Translations under genes and position numbers: made by a program
Shown here: positions 19,601 to 28,372 of the stretch, piece after piece
Numbering within the stretch: the first letter of the stretch is position 1
How the letters are laid out: every line of letters starts with the position of its first letter
Notes under the pieces: model-generated
The model's database searches: none
Told to the model about the DNA's origin: nothing
Seen by the model: the letters and a program-made list of their open reading frames with translations, nothing else
Source: Clostridiaceae bacterium
GTDB taxonomy: Bacteria > Bacillota_I > Bacilli_A > Erysipelotrichales > Coprobacillaceae
NCBI GenBank assembly: GCA_902363625.1
Contig: CABJAS010000001.1
Location: forward strand, 211,031 to 275,030
Reading direction: 5' to 3'
DNA length: 64,000 nt

Positions 19601-21290
19601 CGTGCATATCATCATCACTGAAATAGCTTTCAGGAGTATTTATTTCTTTAAGATAATACTCTCCTTCTGGCAGCAGTGGCGATACTGCAATGCCTTGAAC
19701 ATCTGTCGTAATGGTTTTTTGTAAAGACGAATAAGTCCCATCATCAAGTTCCCTAAAGATCTCGAATTTAACATTTTCAAGTTTAATTGTCGGCGTAGAT
19801 TCATCTACTTTTGTTATGCTGAATTGCCCATAATGCGATTCATTGACAATTTTATCCGCTGCATTGCCAGTAGCCTGCCCCCGTTCATCAATCGGCGTCA
19901 CAGTCTTCGTTTCCTGATTGCTTAATATAGTGACCTTTCCTAAATAATCAGCTTGATAGCCATTGTTCGTGCTGTCCGATGTCACTTTTGTTTCTTTCAA
20001 CACATAATCTCCGACATCCAGCCAATTTTCACCAGCATTGATCTTGCTTCCATCTAAACGATAAAACGCAAGTGTTCCATCGGATTGAGATTTGGCTGTT
20101 CCTACTTTTGTTGAGTCATCTAACTGTAAGGTTTCACTATCACTCACATAACGATAAAGATCAAATTCGGCTCCCTCAATTGGTGTCTCTTTTATGGTAA
20201 GGTCAATGAGCTGACGTCCCACTTTGTTTAAAGTCAGGCGTCCCTGTTCCATGTTGACGATCGTTATTGGATGATTCAATGCTTCTTGCAGCGTTGAATA
20301 ATAGGTTGCTTCATACTTTCCTGATGCAGTGTTATAGATGCTTCCAGTAACTTTATCAGATTGAATTTCAAAATCAAAACTATTGTTTTCATCTACTGTA
20401 TATCCATTTTCAACAGATTGTTCAACTAAACGATATTGCCCGCTCTTTAATAAAATCGGACTTTGATAAATATTTTTATTAGTGTCAATCGTTAATGTTT
20501 TTCCCTTTTCATCTTTGTATTCGATATAGTGACCTGTTTCATCTTTAACGTACAATTTAAATACTGCCTGTAATTTCAAGTCTTTATCTGTATATGCCGT
20601 TTTCATTAAAGTAAATTTTCCATAATCTGTCTTATTCACGATCGGATTATCAAATAATACTAAATTATCTTTCCCATCACTTTTTATATAGGATAAAGTG
20701 ATTACATGCCCTGTTACTTCATTAGGAATGATAATCCCGCTATTTGCTGGCAGTGAGGTATAATCCTCCACCACTAAATAGCTTCCCGGCTCTAACTGTT
20801 CAGTAATGGCAATACCATCTCCGACAGCCGCTTGTGTGCCTGTCTGCACCCTGCTGACAAGTTCGACAGAATAGTAATATCCATCGTTACCTTTAATGGC
20901 ACCTTCTGTTCCCTCTGATACTTTTTCTTTAATTTTATAAACATTGAAATTAACTCCGTTTATTAATTCTGTCTGATCAGCAAATTTCAGCTGTTTCTTA
21001 ATCCAGATACGCTGGTATTTATTGTTGACCACACTTAAAATCTGATCACCTTCATAATAATGATAGCTGCCATCTGCTTCTTTTTTAACTGTCACAGTAT
21101 GAACAGAAGGATCGCGCAAGTAATTTTTCGGAGCTTTTAATTCAACGATATAATATGTCTTGCTTTCATCTACTTCACCAAAATCAATAGCACCGTTTTT
21201 TGTTTCACTTATGGATATAATGCCTTGAATCTGTTGCTGAAGAGGATCATTAACTAAAGCCGCTAATTCTGCTTCTGACATCTTTGCCAC
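13662..21290 (-). CDS. C-terminal part of giant CnaB/SdrD adhesin (frameshifted)
   Basis: This frame encodes 2,542 residues from its first ATG, but homology clearly extends upstream to the frameshift at about 21523, so it is the second half of one adhesin with 21515-25945. In order it has about ten SpaA/CnaB-type Ig modules (each opening with a G-x-x-x-x-K strand and closing with K/E-E-x-x-x-P-x-G-Y), a long non-repetitive region with a DUF11-like segment, and five SdrD-B-type domains of the pattern GDYVWFDxNxNGLQD that normally bind calcium. The C-terminus has NPETND, a hydrophobic segment and an RKRKRK tail: a sorting signal resembling the NPxTN motif of class B sortases rather than LPxTG. 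No sortase gene lies in this window. The ATG at 21290 is not expected to be a native start. Confidence 0.8.
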   Translation of the reverse strand: MAKMSEAELAALVNDPLQQQIQGIISISETKNGAIDFGEVDESKTYYIVELKAPKNYLRDPSVHTVTVKKEADGSYHYYEGDQILSVVNNKYQRIWIKKQLKFADQTELINGVNFNVYKIKEKVSEGTEGAIKGNDGYYYSVELVSRVQTGTQAAVGDGIAITEQLEPGSYLVVEDYTSLPANSGIIIPNEVTGHVITLSYIKSDGKDNLVLFDNPIVNKTDYGKFTLMKTAYTDKDLKLQAVFKLYVKDETGHYIEYKDEKGKTLTIDTNKNIYQSPILLKSGQYRLVEQSVENGYTVDENNSFDFEIQSDKVTGSIYNTASGKYEATYYSTLQEALNHPITIVNMEQGRLTLNKVGRQLIDLTIKETPIEGAEFDLYRYVSDSETLQLDDSTKVGTAKSQSDGTLAFYRLDGSKINAGENWLDVGDYVLKETKVTSDSTNNGYQADYLGKVTILSNQETKTVTPIDERGQATGNAADKIVNESHYGQFSITKVDESTPTIKLENVKFEIFRELDDGTYSSLQKTITTDVQGIAVSPLLPEGEYYLKEINTPESYFSDDDMHGPYRVEAQKVNEASQYQITNKKKQSIQVIKKDSKTNNPISDKQMEGTQFNLYLGDKLIATATYQTDTGIYFGDLLPNTTYQLQEVKAPNGYVLDENKIPFTTNIDGTPKEIEVLNDPYGSLIIDKMATWANSKDKLPLQGAEFTLYDATGKEVAKEVSDENGKVQFLNLVAGTYTLKETKTVDGFAENKDSYSITIVMGEENTELTGDQAVVNYPNFGKFEFKKAKPDGTGLAGAVFSLYKGDQLISDTITTKEDGTFSSFMLEPGQYRLVETTAPDGFEKIEPITFEIKEKEITKLHSDGSENVVDQALGQVEITKLDDVSSYIPSLDNQPISGVHFGLYKSDNSLVEEKVTDADGKIIWTDVPAGQYYVQEIDTLDNPDGYVYTDTQYQVTVEPNKSTVDTYYPDGTTTNGAIINKADKGRLVIYKTDSLTDKGLSGAVFRIYSDATYTNVIGEVTTNEFGYAVSDLLDAAKEGTIYYVKEIKAPDGYVLDDTLNPITASIKVYPIHQSDLIKDEANDKNKGTFKNTSQEDLMEFNLEIHKGITSNDFKSVTADQSLSLNSYENVFIIRNFANGTNKVKAESIEITDTQIELQYYDASQGKYLKDSHVDQDSYFIHSVAIYRAYNKASAQSVNAKLYYQTYGSDTWKEVPYGEFKDLQKLNQGQSRTAAIDPSLKAAHVKVVYTGIEKGFISDGFDIHYTFNQRPSDADYNEIRRIQNVADAQYHFIVKDENGAEQRNTVTRQSETVEILLPALETKVPTVNLGVVAENPNGDSKTFKPGDMVQYTITAQNVSTNGADFNQPVISFDLPVGMTLNDTAANNFPKQFKITKMSADGKTGVSIDQDSIEVIFSSVEEARIPGADGLESLNQPTTKVTFRFKNSGDAANLKPGESLKISFSGTISYSQPSSQERPLWVLAYLNSDEKIVKSAENPYGNSFSVNDSDHNSNALVEDEILDKALGEDVGGNKHANANADIQVNDNNTLYIYKQVKGDFDDDYVDYNRVAQTSSGGNIDYKINVKNGDDSDTPVDRIRIVDILPFYGDTLTSRDNDSALVFDRSTTLKKEALLKSIDLLDIPDYASTKIFYCIDSRNYDEKWVKWTKEARQKVTTTEDLPILYSTMSDAEWQKGVHTWYAADEITDDDLKYVSAIAVEISCDNGQYFEKGESLSIGIQMQAPIYSADELDEFENEYIANSAMVAVSRGGMRDAPIASNNRTENYEVKVKLSMPKGKIGDYAFYDINRNGLQDDGDAPIAGLGVKLYQYKTRYVDGAAETVRSLINTTTTSSAGYYEFDDLDCNVPVNGASKASTDPNDFAGNIIYEYQVEFEKPHDGSRYQYIPTLPNVGDDDLLDSDIGNDENDLDTYLLTPIVRLTATKEGTNYVGEVNNSLDAGFTALGALGNYVWIDANRNGIQDEDEKGINGVIVRVYHANDDGSLGSLVAETKTMFGYGNKEGYYVFNDLSEGKYIVEFDTSQVVTGGYNDHYSFTIPYQGDSEYDSNAVHSVNDFTMRSDVIQLDYRGYDMSVDAGLTVYSAISGIAFEDRNYNDQQDLDNGNDIPVPNTLVELYRINPLDGTLETTPTATQVVKEDGRYYFDHLSDGQYQVRFVFPDEYEIINANIGGDDSKDSDVEYNLSADLRSGFTDIITLPQNTLIEHVDGGASRYSSLGDYVWFDANQNGLQDAAKEEYGIANVPVYLQMRSPNSVGWEQVAQAVTDQSGHYLFEHLKSSDYGTEIVYRIVFDLPISSKLTIPKNGDSELDSNALAAYLPGAGFPTDIIHLNYHTKDLSWDAGIIDSYGTIGDYVWFDENQNGLQDETNSGIGGIPVILEYNETGDLSDDQFWQVIGRTTTNAAGYYLFTDLNAGMYRVRFQIERPYYVTLSNVGSDSAIDSDGVALFEDNWYYSRPFYLNEEGYDMTWDCGVYLPKSFMNDLGGLNNPETNDPTSFMTWSLIGLVSAGIIIEMVLDTRKRKRKLNKEAK

Positions 21291-21514
21291 AGCGTTTGCC
21301 TTTTCTTCATTATCCAGTAAAGCTAAGACAGCTCCATTTACATCTTTACCAGTGCCATCTACCTTTTTACCGGTTGGTGAAATCGGCTTGAAGTTTTCAA
21401 TCGTGTCTTCCGCTAAAGCTCCGGCTGAACCGGTTTGTACTTTCGTCCACTCTTTAGAAGCTTTATAGCCATCCGGTGCCTGTACTTCTTTTAGGAAATA
21501 AGTTGTATTTGGTT

Positions 21515-24500
21515 CTAAAATCCCGAATAGCCGATACCATCCTCTGTAGCTCCATTTACGATCTTGCCATCGGCATTCACTAAAACAGCCGTTCCAGAGA
21601 TAATCTGATAAGAAAGGTTAGATGAAACAACCTTATACTTCATTCCATCCACAACAATGACTTGTTCATTATCCTTTACCTGAGTAAAGTCTTGATTATC
21701 TGCTAACTGATAAATGTCAAATTTTGCATTATTCAAGTGTTTAGAAGAGTCTGCGGCATCTATCTTATCTACTTTGATTCTTGCTTTTTTACTGACATTA
21801 TGAAATGTTGCCACACCATTTTTACCCGCTGTTAATTCAACAACCTGAGGTGACTGCACTTCATAATCTTTCTTTTGATCTGCTGTTAGTACTTCTTCTA
21901 TATAGTAGAATCCCGGAGTTAAATCACTGATCGTAGTCTTTTTGCCACTTACTAAAGTTGCGATTGGATCTCCGTCTTTAATATAATACTGACCGTTGTA
22001 GCTGACTGCACCTGGTGTTGATGCACTCGCTAATTTAGCGGCATATACGTTAAAGCTAAAGCCATAGGCTGGCAATGTGACTTGACTGCTGCCGCTTCCC
22101 CAAACTTCATTCTTAACTAATTCTAATGAACCCATTGGTGCATTTTGAATCGGTGTGTCAAAATAATCTAAATTAATAATTCCTTTTTGAATCGTAAAAT
22201 TATAGACTTGATCACTTAGAACATAATTGCCATTTACGCTTTTTTCAATGACAGCATATTCTGCCGGCTTTAACCCATTAGATTCATAAATACCTGTACT
22301 AGATGTATTAAATTCGATAACTTTCTCGGCAAAAGAGGCAATATTGTCTTTTGTCACTGAAGTGATGTCTACTCCATCTTTATAGCGATACAAAACAAAA
22401 GTTGCATTCACTGGCTGCTGAGTATTAGAATCCACTTTTTTCAGCCTAAATCGTCCTTTTGCGTACGTATTTACTAATTTTAAAGTATTGCTGTCTTCCT
22501 TAGTCGTCTTTCCGGCTTCTACATGAACGACCTGCGGAGCTAATGTTTCATAAAGTCCATTCGCATTATTTTCTTCTACCCAATAGTCCCCTTTTTCAAG
22601 CAGGACAGAGCTTCCCATTCCATTTTGTCCGGTTTGAAGTGTTTTTAATGTTTTATTTTTATTTGCCGTTGCTTTATCTTTTACACTGTCTCCAGTCAAA
22701 TTTGGATAATACCAAAATGAAATACTTAGAGGTTCTAAAGCCGCTGTTCCACTGTTTCCTTCTTGAAAGGCTGTTCTTTGTTTTTCAAGGAAGAATTTCC
22801 CTTTGGGTTCATTTTCTACAACAACCGACTTTTCTTCGATCACCAATAAATTATCATCTGTATCCATAGCCGATGGTGCGACAAATTCATGAAGCTCAGA
22901 ATCTAAAACATAGCCGTTAGGCACACTGATCTCCTGATACCAATAAGTTTTACCAGGAACGATATTAGAGAAGGTCGCAAACCCTTTTGGTCCTGTTGAA
23001 GCTTGCTTGTACTTACTTAGATCATTTTTATCTTCATATATTCTAAACTTTACATCTGATATTATATTCCCAGTAATGGAATCAATCTTCTTTATTCTAA
23101 ATTTTATATACGGATCGTTTTTGATTTCATCTTTGATTGTCGTCAGGGTGTTATTAGTAATCGTGAAAGAAACAGGCTCTGTATTTAAAACATAACCAGT
23201 AGGTGCCTTTGTCTCCAAAAGCTCATAATCTCCCGCAGGAAGGAAGATAGACACGGCTTCACCAAGGCTATTCGTTTTTAAAGTCATCATGATTTCTTTA
23301 TCATCACTATCATCACTTTTACGAATGATCTTGAATTCTGCATTTGCCAATGGCGCATTCGTCTTTGAATCTGTCTTCGTGATCTTTAACTGCCCCAAAC
23401 TGTCTGCTTTATTATTGATGTTTTCAGCTGTTAGCTGACCACTTTCTATAGTAACCGGTATCGCACCTGTTAGTTGTTGATAACCATCAGGATATTTTGT
23501 TTCTTTTAAATAATATTGTCCGGGATCTAAATAAACAATATTGGAAGAAGATCCCTTTTCATCGCTCACATCAATTCTAGGAGTTATCACCACCGGGTTT
23601 CCATCAGCTCCAACAACTGATTGGGTTAATTCTTGATCCGTATACACTGCAAATTCAGCTCCATCAATTGGCACAGCAAATTGCACAGAGCTTGAAAGAA
23701 CCCCAAATTTTCTAACCATTAAGCTTCCTTGCTTTTCATTGGTAATGGTTACTTCTTCTAAATGGTTCTTTGTTACATGGACTAAAAAGAACTGGTTATC
23801 TAAAACATAATTCAGCGGTGCTTTTGTTTCTTGCACCACATAATAGCCTTCTTCCAATGCTCCTGATTCATATTCCCCTTTAACCGAGCTTTCTTTTAAA
23901 TCATGGCTAACTAAGCCCGTAGGATCAAAATTTTTCAGCTCTTCATCAGTTAATGGCTGATTTTTATTCGTTAATTCATATATTTTAAACTCTGCTCCAC
24001 TTAATAATGTTGTCGCACTTTGAGCATCTTTTTTTATAATCTTGAATTTACCCTTATTTGATACATTTAACACATACGGATACTTTCCATCATACTTGTC
24101 CATAGAAGCAGGGTAATTGACTTGGTTCGCTACAACATTGATCTCCCAAGTTGTATGATTTTCTACGAATTCAGCATCATCATTATTTTCGTTAATGACA
24201 TAATCTCCTTCAGGAATTCCCGAAAATAGTACTAATCCTTGTTCATTAGAAGTTGCCTGATACGTTTTAGATGAGTTACTTTTATTGGTTAAAGTAAATC
24301 CTACCCCTTGCAGCCAACCGGTATCCTGCTGTGTTGCATTAGATCCACGTTTCCAAAAGGCTACATAACCATACTCACTAGAAGTATTCACCACTTCAAT
24401 TGACTTATCGTCCAAGATGGTATCATCGACTGTAATTGTACCATTTTCTTGCACAATTATCTTTTTAACCGGCTGTGCATCAAATAATGAAGGCGCACTT

Positions 24501-25945
24501 TCTTCTTTAAGGTAATATGTTCCTTTCAATAACTTCGTGAAAATAACTTGCCCATTTTCATCAATTTGTTTATTAATCAGCTGCTCATTATTGAGATTTA
24601 AAGCAGGCGAAGTACACTCTGGATCGGTATACAGTCCAAATGTCACGGGAGATTCATTATTCACATAATAGATATCTTGCCATTCCTTTGTCATGATATT
24701 GGTTTCTTCTACCGGAATAGAAGGCGTTCCTGTTGTATTTACACGTACTTTTTTAGTTATTGTTAAATCATAATAAGCTGGATTATCATTCTGCCATCCA
24801 ACTTGAACAGCTGCATTACTTTTCAAAGTCTGTTCAGTCTTATTCAAAGGCTTATAAAGCAGGGTTGCCTGATTATCCAATATTTTTTGAATAAAAGGCT
24901 CATTGGCTGGAATCTCATACGCCGCATAAGGATATAAAACACTAACTGTATAAGTTGTATTAATAGGTGTTCCTTCCGGAATGAAGTTAGTATCCGTAGA
25001 ACTTGTCTGATACTTATTTAACGAGCTTTCATTGAAATGAATCGTTTTGAGTGAGCCATCATCATTTTTATCTAGTGTATAGTCACTGCCTTCACTTAAA
25101 ATACGGTTTCCAACAGCAATGCTGACCTGCTGAGCTCCCCCACCTGCTGGATATCCTACAGGTAAAGAATCATATAAATCAAACTTTTCGCAGTCTAATC
25201 GTCCATAACGGTTTCCGCTTGTTGTTTCATTTCCGGGACGCACTAAGATCTGATAGTTTACTTTATAATAATCTTCTCCATCTTGTTTAATGATGCTGAC
25301 ATCCTGATTTTCCTGTTTTGCAACAGTTTTTTGAATTTCCCATTCTTGATGGGCAGTAGAAATAATGGTTGCATTTGGAATCTTAATATTATTGATAGGC
25401 GTTGAAACAGATCCTACCAATTGATTTCCTGTCATAATCATATTATCGAAACTTGCTAAAGTTCCGTCCGGTGTTTTCAGGTTTTCAAAATGCATTTTCA
25501 GATAAATCGTTCCTGCGGTTCCGGATGATAAGGTTCCTTTTGATGTTAAATAGACAAACTCGGTACCATCACCAAACTTATCTTCGACTGTTGCTGAATC
25601 AAAAATAGAATTAGCTTGCCCAGACATTGCCAATTCATCAAACTTGACATGTTCAGGAAGCTGAATCGTGATCCCACATTCATTATAACGTACATTATCT
25701 CCCCCGGAATTAACGGTATAACGCAAAGCCAAAAAGAATGGTTCTCCGGATTGAATATTTTCAAGCGTCTGACTTGCTCCGATTCCATTTACAATCTGTG
25801 ATTCAAAGGAAATATTCGCTGTCACATTCCCAGCCGCATGAACACTGGGGATGCCTGCTTGAATTAATGAAACTATCATTCCTAAAATTAGGATGAGAAT
25901 ATTTAGTTTTTTCAATACTGGTCGTATTTTTATTATTTCTTTCAT
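21515..25945 (-). CDS. N-terminal part of giant CnaB adhesin (frameshifted)
   Basis: The 1,476-residue frame starts at ATG 25945 behind GGGGGGAG, with a signal peptide to about VHA-A at residue 37, then an N-terminal adhesin region and about ten CnaB/SpaA modules with intact strand patterns such as GQLKITKTDSKTNAPL and LLETKAPTGY. The Lys and Glu positions expected for internal isopeptide bonds are largely conserved. It ends early at TAG (21515) within a module. Reading the other frame at that point restores the canonical module sequence (SGILEPNTTYFLKEVQAPDGY, split across the break). Start to final stop is one base short of a multiple of three. The gene starts 11 bp after the stop of the BTAD regulator, so the two form an operon. 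Confidence 0.85.
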   Translation of the reverse strand: MKEIIKIRPVLKKLNILILILGMIVSLIQAGIPSVHAAGNVTANISFESQIVNGIGASQTLENIQSGEPFFLALRYTVNSGGDNVRYNECGITIQLPEHVKFDELAMSGQANSIFDSATVEDKFGDGTEFVYLTSKGTLSSGTAGTIYLKMHFENLKTPDGTLASFDNMIMTGNQLVGSVSTPINNIKIPNATIISTAHQEWEIQKTVAKQENQDVSIIKQDGEDYYKVNYQILVRPGNETTSGNRYGRLDCEKFDLYDSLPVGYPAGGGAQQVSIAVGNRILSEGSDYTLDKNDDGSLKTIHFNESSLNKYQTSSTDTNFIPEGTPINTTYTVSVLYPYAAYEIPANEPFIQKILDNQATLLYKPLNKTEQTLKSNAAVQVGWQNDNPAYYDLTITKKVRVNTTGTPSIPVEETNIMTKEWQDIYYVNNESPVTFGLYTDPECTSPALNLNNEQLINKQIDENGQVIFTKLLKGTYYLKEESAPSLFDAQPVKKIIVQENGTITVDDTILDDKSIEVVNTSSEYGYVAFWKRGSNATQQDTGWLQGVGFTLTNKSNSSKTYQATSNEQGLVLFSGIPEGDYVINENNDDAEFVENHTTWEINVVANQVNYPASMDKYDGKYPYVLNVSNKGKFKIIKKDAQSATTLLSGAEFKIYELTNKNQPLTDEELKNFDPTGLVSHDLKESSVKGEYESGALEEGYYVVQETKAPLNYVLDNQFFLVHVTKNHLEEVTITNEKQGSLMVRKFGVLSSSVQFAVPIDGAEFAVYTDQELTQSVVGADGNPVVITPRIDVSDEKGSSSNIVYLDPGQYYLKETKYPDGYQQLTGAIPVTIESGQLTAENINNKADSLGQLKITKTDSKTNAPLANAEFKIIRKSDDSDDKEIMMTLKTNSLGEAVSIFLPAGDYELLETKAPTGYVLNTEPVSFTITNNTLTTIKDEIKNDPYIKFRIKKIDSITGNIISDVKFRIYEDKNDLSKYKQASTGPKGFATFSNIVPGKTYWYQEISVPNGYVLDSELHEFVAPSAMDTDDNLLVIEEKSVVVENEPKGKFFLEKQRTAFQEGNSGTAALEPLSISFWYYPNLTGDSVKDKATANKNKTLKTLQTGQNGMGSSVLLEKGDYWVEENNANGLYETLAPQVVHVEAGKTTKEDSNTLKLVNTYAKGRFRLKKVDSNTQQPVNATFVLYRYKDGVDITSVTKDNIASFAEKVIEFNTSSTGIYESNGLKPAEYAVIEKSVNGNYVLSDQVYNFTIQKGIINLDYFDTPIQNAPMGSLELVKNEVWGSGSSQVTLPAYGFSFNVYAAKLASASTPGAVSYNGQYYIKDGDPIATLVSGKKTTISDLTPGFYYIEEVLTADQKKDYEVQSPQVVELTAGKNGVATFHNVSKKARIKVDKIDAADSSKHLNNAKFDIYQLADNQDFTQVKDNEQVIVVDGMKYKVVSSNLSYQIISGTAVLVNADGKIVNGATEDGIGYSGF
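21522..21524 (-). other. Probable one-base deletion in a G tract
   Basis: On the coding strand TATTCGGGATTTTAG reads into a stop. With GGGG instead of GGG it reads Y-S-G-I-L-E-P and joins the two halves into one frame of 4,094 codons plus stop. No classical slippery heptamer is present. Confidence 0.7.
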
Positions 25946-25956
25946 GAAACTCCCCC

Positions 25957-27138
25957 CTAATTAATCTTTTTCAAATCTTTCTTCAGCATTACATGCGGAT
26001 GCTTTTTCTTTTCATCATATCTTTTTTGTATGCGGTTCACGGCAATTTCTGCCCCCTCAATATCAGGTGAAGCCACAATCAAAGAAAACTGAGTCATATT
26101 AAACTTTGAAAATACATCATTTTTCCGCAGACTACCAGCAATAACATTCCTTAGAATTTTAGATTCTTCCTGTAATTCTTTTTCTGATAACTGATCTGTT
26201 TCATCACAGAGAGTCAGCAGCGCTAAAACACGAGCTTTCATAGAACGTCTGGCAGAACGCAGATTCACTTGATAAATATTTTTAAACACGTCAAAATCAC
26301 AGTAAAAAGTGGCATCAAAATCGCCTGTATTCGTTAAATTCTGTTCCAGTTCTTCTACCCCGATTTGAGTAGCCGGTGCTGTATCTAAAACTAACTGATA
26401 GATTTCTTTCATTCTTTGAGAAACGCTCATTCCATACTGACTGTAATAATGATCGACCGTTTGACGATAAAACGATAGAGCGTTGTCAATTTGTCCTGCT
26501 TTATAAAAAGCAAACAGCTTCATTTCACAAAGATGGGAATCCATCAGTCTTTGAATATGCGGATGATTAGTAATATTTAAAATTTCATTAAATCTTTCCT
26601 GTTTCTGAAGCTTCTCCAAGGTTTGCTGGACAGCTTCCAAACAATTGGTTTCCAATACATTATTCATCTGCATAATCCAAGTGTTGTAGTTGAATTCAGG
26701 CAAAAAATCATATTCATATTTTCCCAATAAATTTAAACATTTTTCATACTTTCTTTCTAAATCTGTTTCTTGTTTAACGCGATTAGCTAGTTTTAATATT
26801 TCTTCATAATCGATCTTGCATTCAATCTCAATATTCCAGTGATAACTATGTCCCTGTGACTGGATGCAGTTCACATCATCAAAGAACTTTTTCATTTCTT
26901 TGCGTGCACGATAAACTAAATTTCTTAATGCTCCCTCCGGTTTATCAGAGTCTCCATCTGACCATAAAAAGTCAATCAATTTAGAAGTGGTCAAATTACG
27001 ATTACGATTCAATATAAGATAAACAATTAACAGTTCCACCTGAGCACTTCGCTGTCTTTCGGAAGGAAAACACGTTTCCCCGCTTACTATTTTAAGTTTC
27101 CCCAATGTTTGAACACTTAATATTTCTCGATCCATCAT
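25957..27138 (-). CDS. BTAD/SARP-type transcriptional regulator with degenerate GGDEF-like C-terminus
   Basis: The 393-residue protein has an N-terminal OmpR-type winged helix (about 1-95, LGKLKIVSGETCFPSERQRS followed by a recognition segment ending in SQGHSYHWN), then a helical BTAD-like repeat domain (about 100-255). The C-terminal about 110 residues follow the nucleotide-cyclase pattern: RKND, five residues, then NMTQF where GGDEF would be. This is an inactive GGDEF-like fold that keeps the I-site spacing. SARP/BTAD proteins activate nearby operons; this one lies 11 bp upstream of the giant adhesin in the same direction. The start at 27138 follows AAGGAGATAATT. c-di-GMP binding is my inference. 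Confidence 0.78.
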   Translation of the reverse strand: MMDREILSVQTLGKLKIVSGETCFPSERQRSAQVELLIVYLILNRNRNLTTSKLIDFLWSDGDSDKPEGALRNLVYRARKEMKKFFDDVNCIQSQGHSYHWNIEIECKIDYEEILKLANRVKQETDLERKYEKCLNLLGKYEYDFLPEFNYNTWIMQMNNVLETNCLEAVQQTLEKLQKQERFNEILNITNHPHIQRLMDSHLCEMKLFAFYKAGQIDNALSFYRQTVDHYYSQYGMSVSQRMKEIYQLVLDTAPATQIGVEELEQNLTNTGDFDATFYCDFDVFKNIYQVNLRSARRSMKARVLALLTLCDETDQLSEKELQEESKILRNVIAGSLRKNDVFSKFNMTQFSLIVASPDIEGAEIAVNRIQKRYDEKKKHPHVMLKKDLKKIN

Positions 27139-27217
27139 AATTATCTCCTTCTTTATTCCCAATGAATTAGTTATTTCTAATCCTATATAAGTTTCTAAAT
27201 TCTACTTATCCACTCTC

Positions 27218-27223
27218 ATTATA
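27218..27223 (-). promoter_or_regulatory. -10 box of the regulator-adhesin operon
   Basis: TATAAT on the minus strand lies about 80 bases upstream of the regulator start. No good -35 element is seen at the normal spacing, which would suit an activator-dependent promoter. Confidence 0.35.
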
Positions 27224-27293
27224 CTCTTTTCTGTCACAAAAACTATATATGTTAAAAGTAATTTCGCTTCTTTTTTTGTAATTTATGATAACT

Positions 27294-27313
27294 AAAAAGG
27301 AGGAAATCCTCCT
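27294..27313 (-). terminator. Terminator of the pilus cluster
   Basis: Minus-strand AGGAGG-ATTT-CCTCCT followed by five T, just past the stop of the PilT gene. Confidence 0.75.
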
Positions 27314-27315
27314 AA

Positions 27316-28371
27316 TTATAATTTTTTTTCGATCTGCAACGGATTTGATGCAAACAGCATTACTGTTTCCTTTGTAATCTTGTTTTGCCTGTAAAGCTCA
27401 AGAATTGCTTCATCCATAGTAATCATGCCCTGCTGTCGACCTGATGAGATCGCATTATCGATCTGATGCGTCTTTCCATCTCGAATCAAAGTGCGAATAG
27501 CCTGATTACAGATCATTACTTCAAATACCGGAATCATCTTGCCATCGATCCCCGGCAGCAATTGCTGAGACACAACGGCATTAAGCACCATTGATAGCTG
27601 AATACGAATCTGCTGCTGCTGAGATGGCGGAAATACATCAATCATTCGGTCAATCGTGTTCGCCACTCCTATTGTATGCAGGCTGGAAAAAATCAAATGC
27701 CCAGTTTCCGCCGCTGTAATCGCAATTTCAATAGTCTCTAAATCACGCATTTCCCCTACTAATATGACTTCCGGAGCTTCTCTTAAAGCGGCACGAAGGG
27801 CAGACACATAATCTTTCGTATCATGATAAACCTCACGCTGAGATACAATGCTTTTTTGATGACTATGCAAATATTCAATAGGATCTTCAATCGTTACAAT
27901 ATGCGTATTGCGATGGCGGTTAATTTGATCGATCATACAAGCTAAGGTTGTTGACTTTCCACTTCCCGCTGGTCCGGTGACTAAAATCATCCCTTTTTTG
28001 GTTGATGCCAAATCCATTACCGCTGCAGGGATATGAAGCACCTGAGGATCCGGTAATTCAAATCGTACAACACGAATTACAGCCGCTAAAGAACTTCTTT
28101 GTTTATAGACATTGACACGAAAACGTCCAACATCTGGAATCGAAAACGAGAAATCGTCATCACCGCTTTGAATAAATTCCTCAATATCTTCTTTTTGAGC
28201 AATATGATAAATCTCACGAATCAGGTTTTCAGTATCCTGAGTTGTCAGTCGATCTCCTGTATATTTTTCAATCTGTCCTTCTATTTTAATGGCACATGGA
28301 GACCCTGCCACAATAAATATATCCGATGCTCCCTTGTTTACCACATCTTCTAATAATGTCTTTGCTTCCAT
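27316..28371 (-). CDS. pilT: PilT-type twitching/retraction ATPase
   Basis: The 351-residue protein matches PilT along its length: Walker A GPAGSGKST (133-141), Asp-box/Walker B VILVGEMRD (202-210), His-box SSLHT near 230, and the PilT hallmark AIRTLIRD (291-298). PilT hexamers power retraction of type IV pili at the inner face of the membrane. It is the last gene of the pilus cluster. No PilB-type extension ATPase is present in the window, so either PilB is encoded elsewhere or this ATPase serves the whole system. The start follows GGAGGAATAAC and lies 1-2 bp from the stop of the upstream gene. Confidence 0.92.
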   Translation of the reverse strand: MEAKTLLEDVVNKGASDIFIVAGSPCAIKIEGQIEKYTGDRLTTQDTENLIREIYHIAQKEDIEEFIQSGDDDFSFSIPDVGRFRVNVYKQRSSLAAVIRVVRFELPDPQVLHIPAAVMDLASTKKGMILVTGPAGSGKSTTLACMIDQINRHRNTHIVTIEDPIEYLHSHQKSIVSQREVYHDTKDYVSALRAALREAPEVILVGEMRDLETIEIAITAAETGHLIFSSLHTIGVANTIDRMIDVFPPSQQQQIRIQLSMVLNAVVSQQLLPGIDGKMIPVFEVMICNQAIRTLIRDGKTHQIDNAISSGRQQGMITMDEAILELYRQNKITKETVMLFASNPLQIEKKL

Positions 28372-28372
28372 G

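Noticed and set aside
21515..21530. Programmed -1 frameshifting in the adhesin
   Set aside because: No X-XXY-YYZ slippery heptamer or obvious downstream pseudoknot is visible. A one-base indel in a G tract explains the data more simply.
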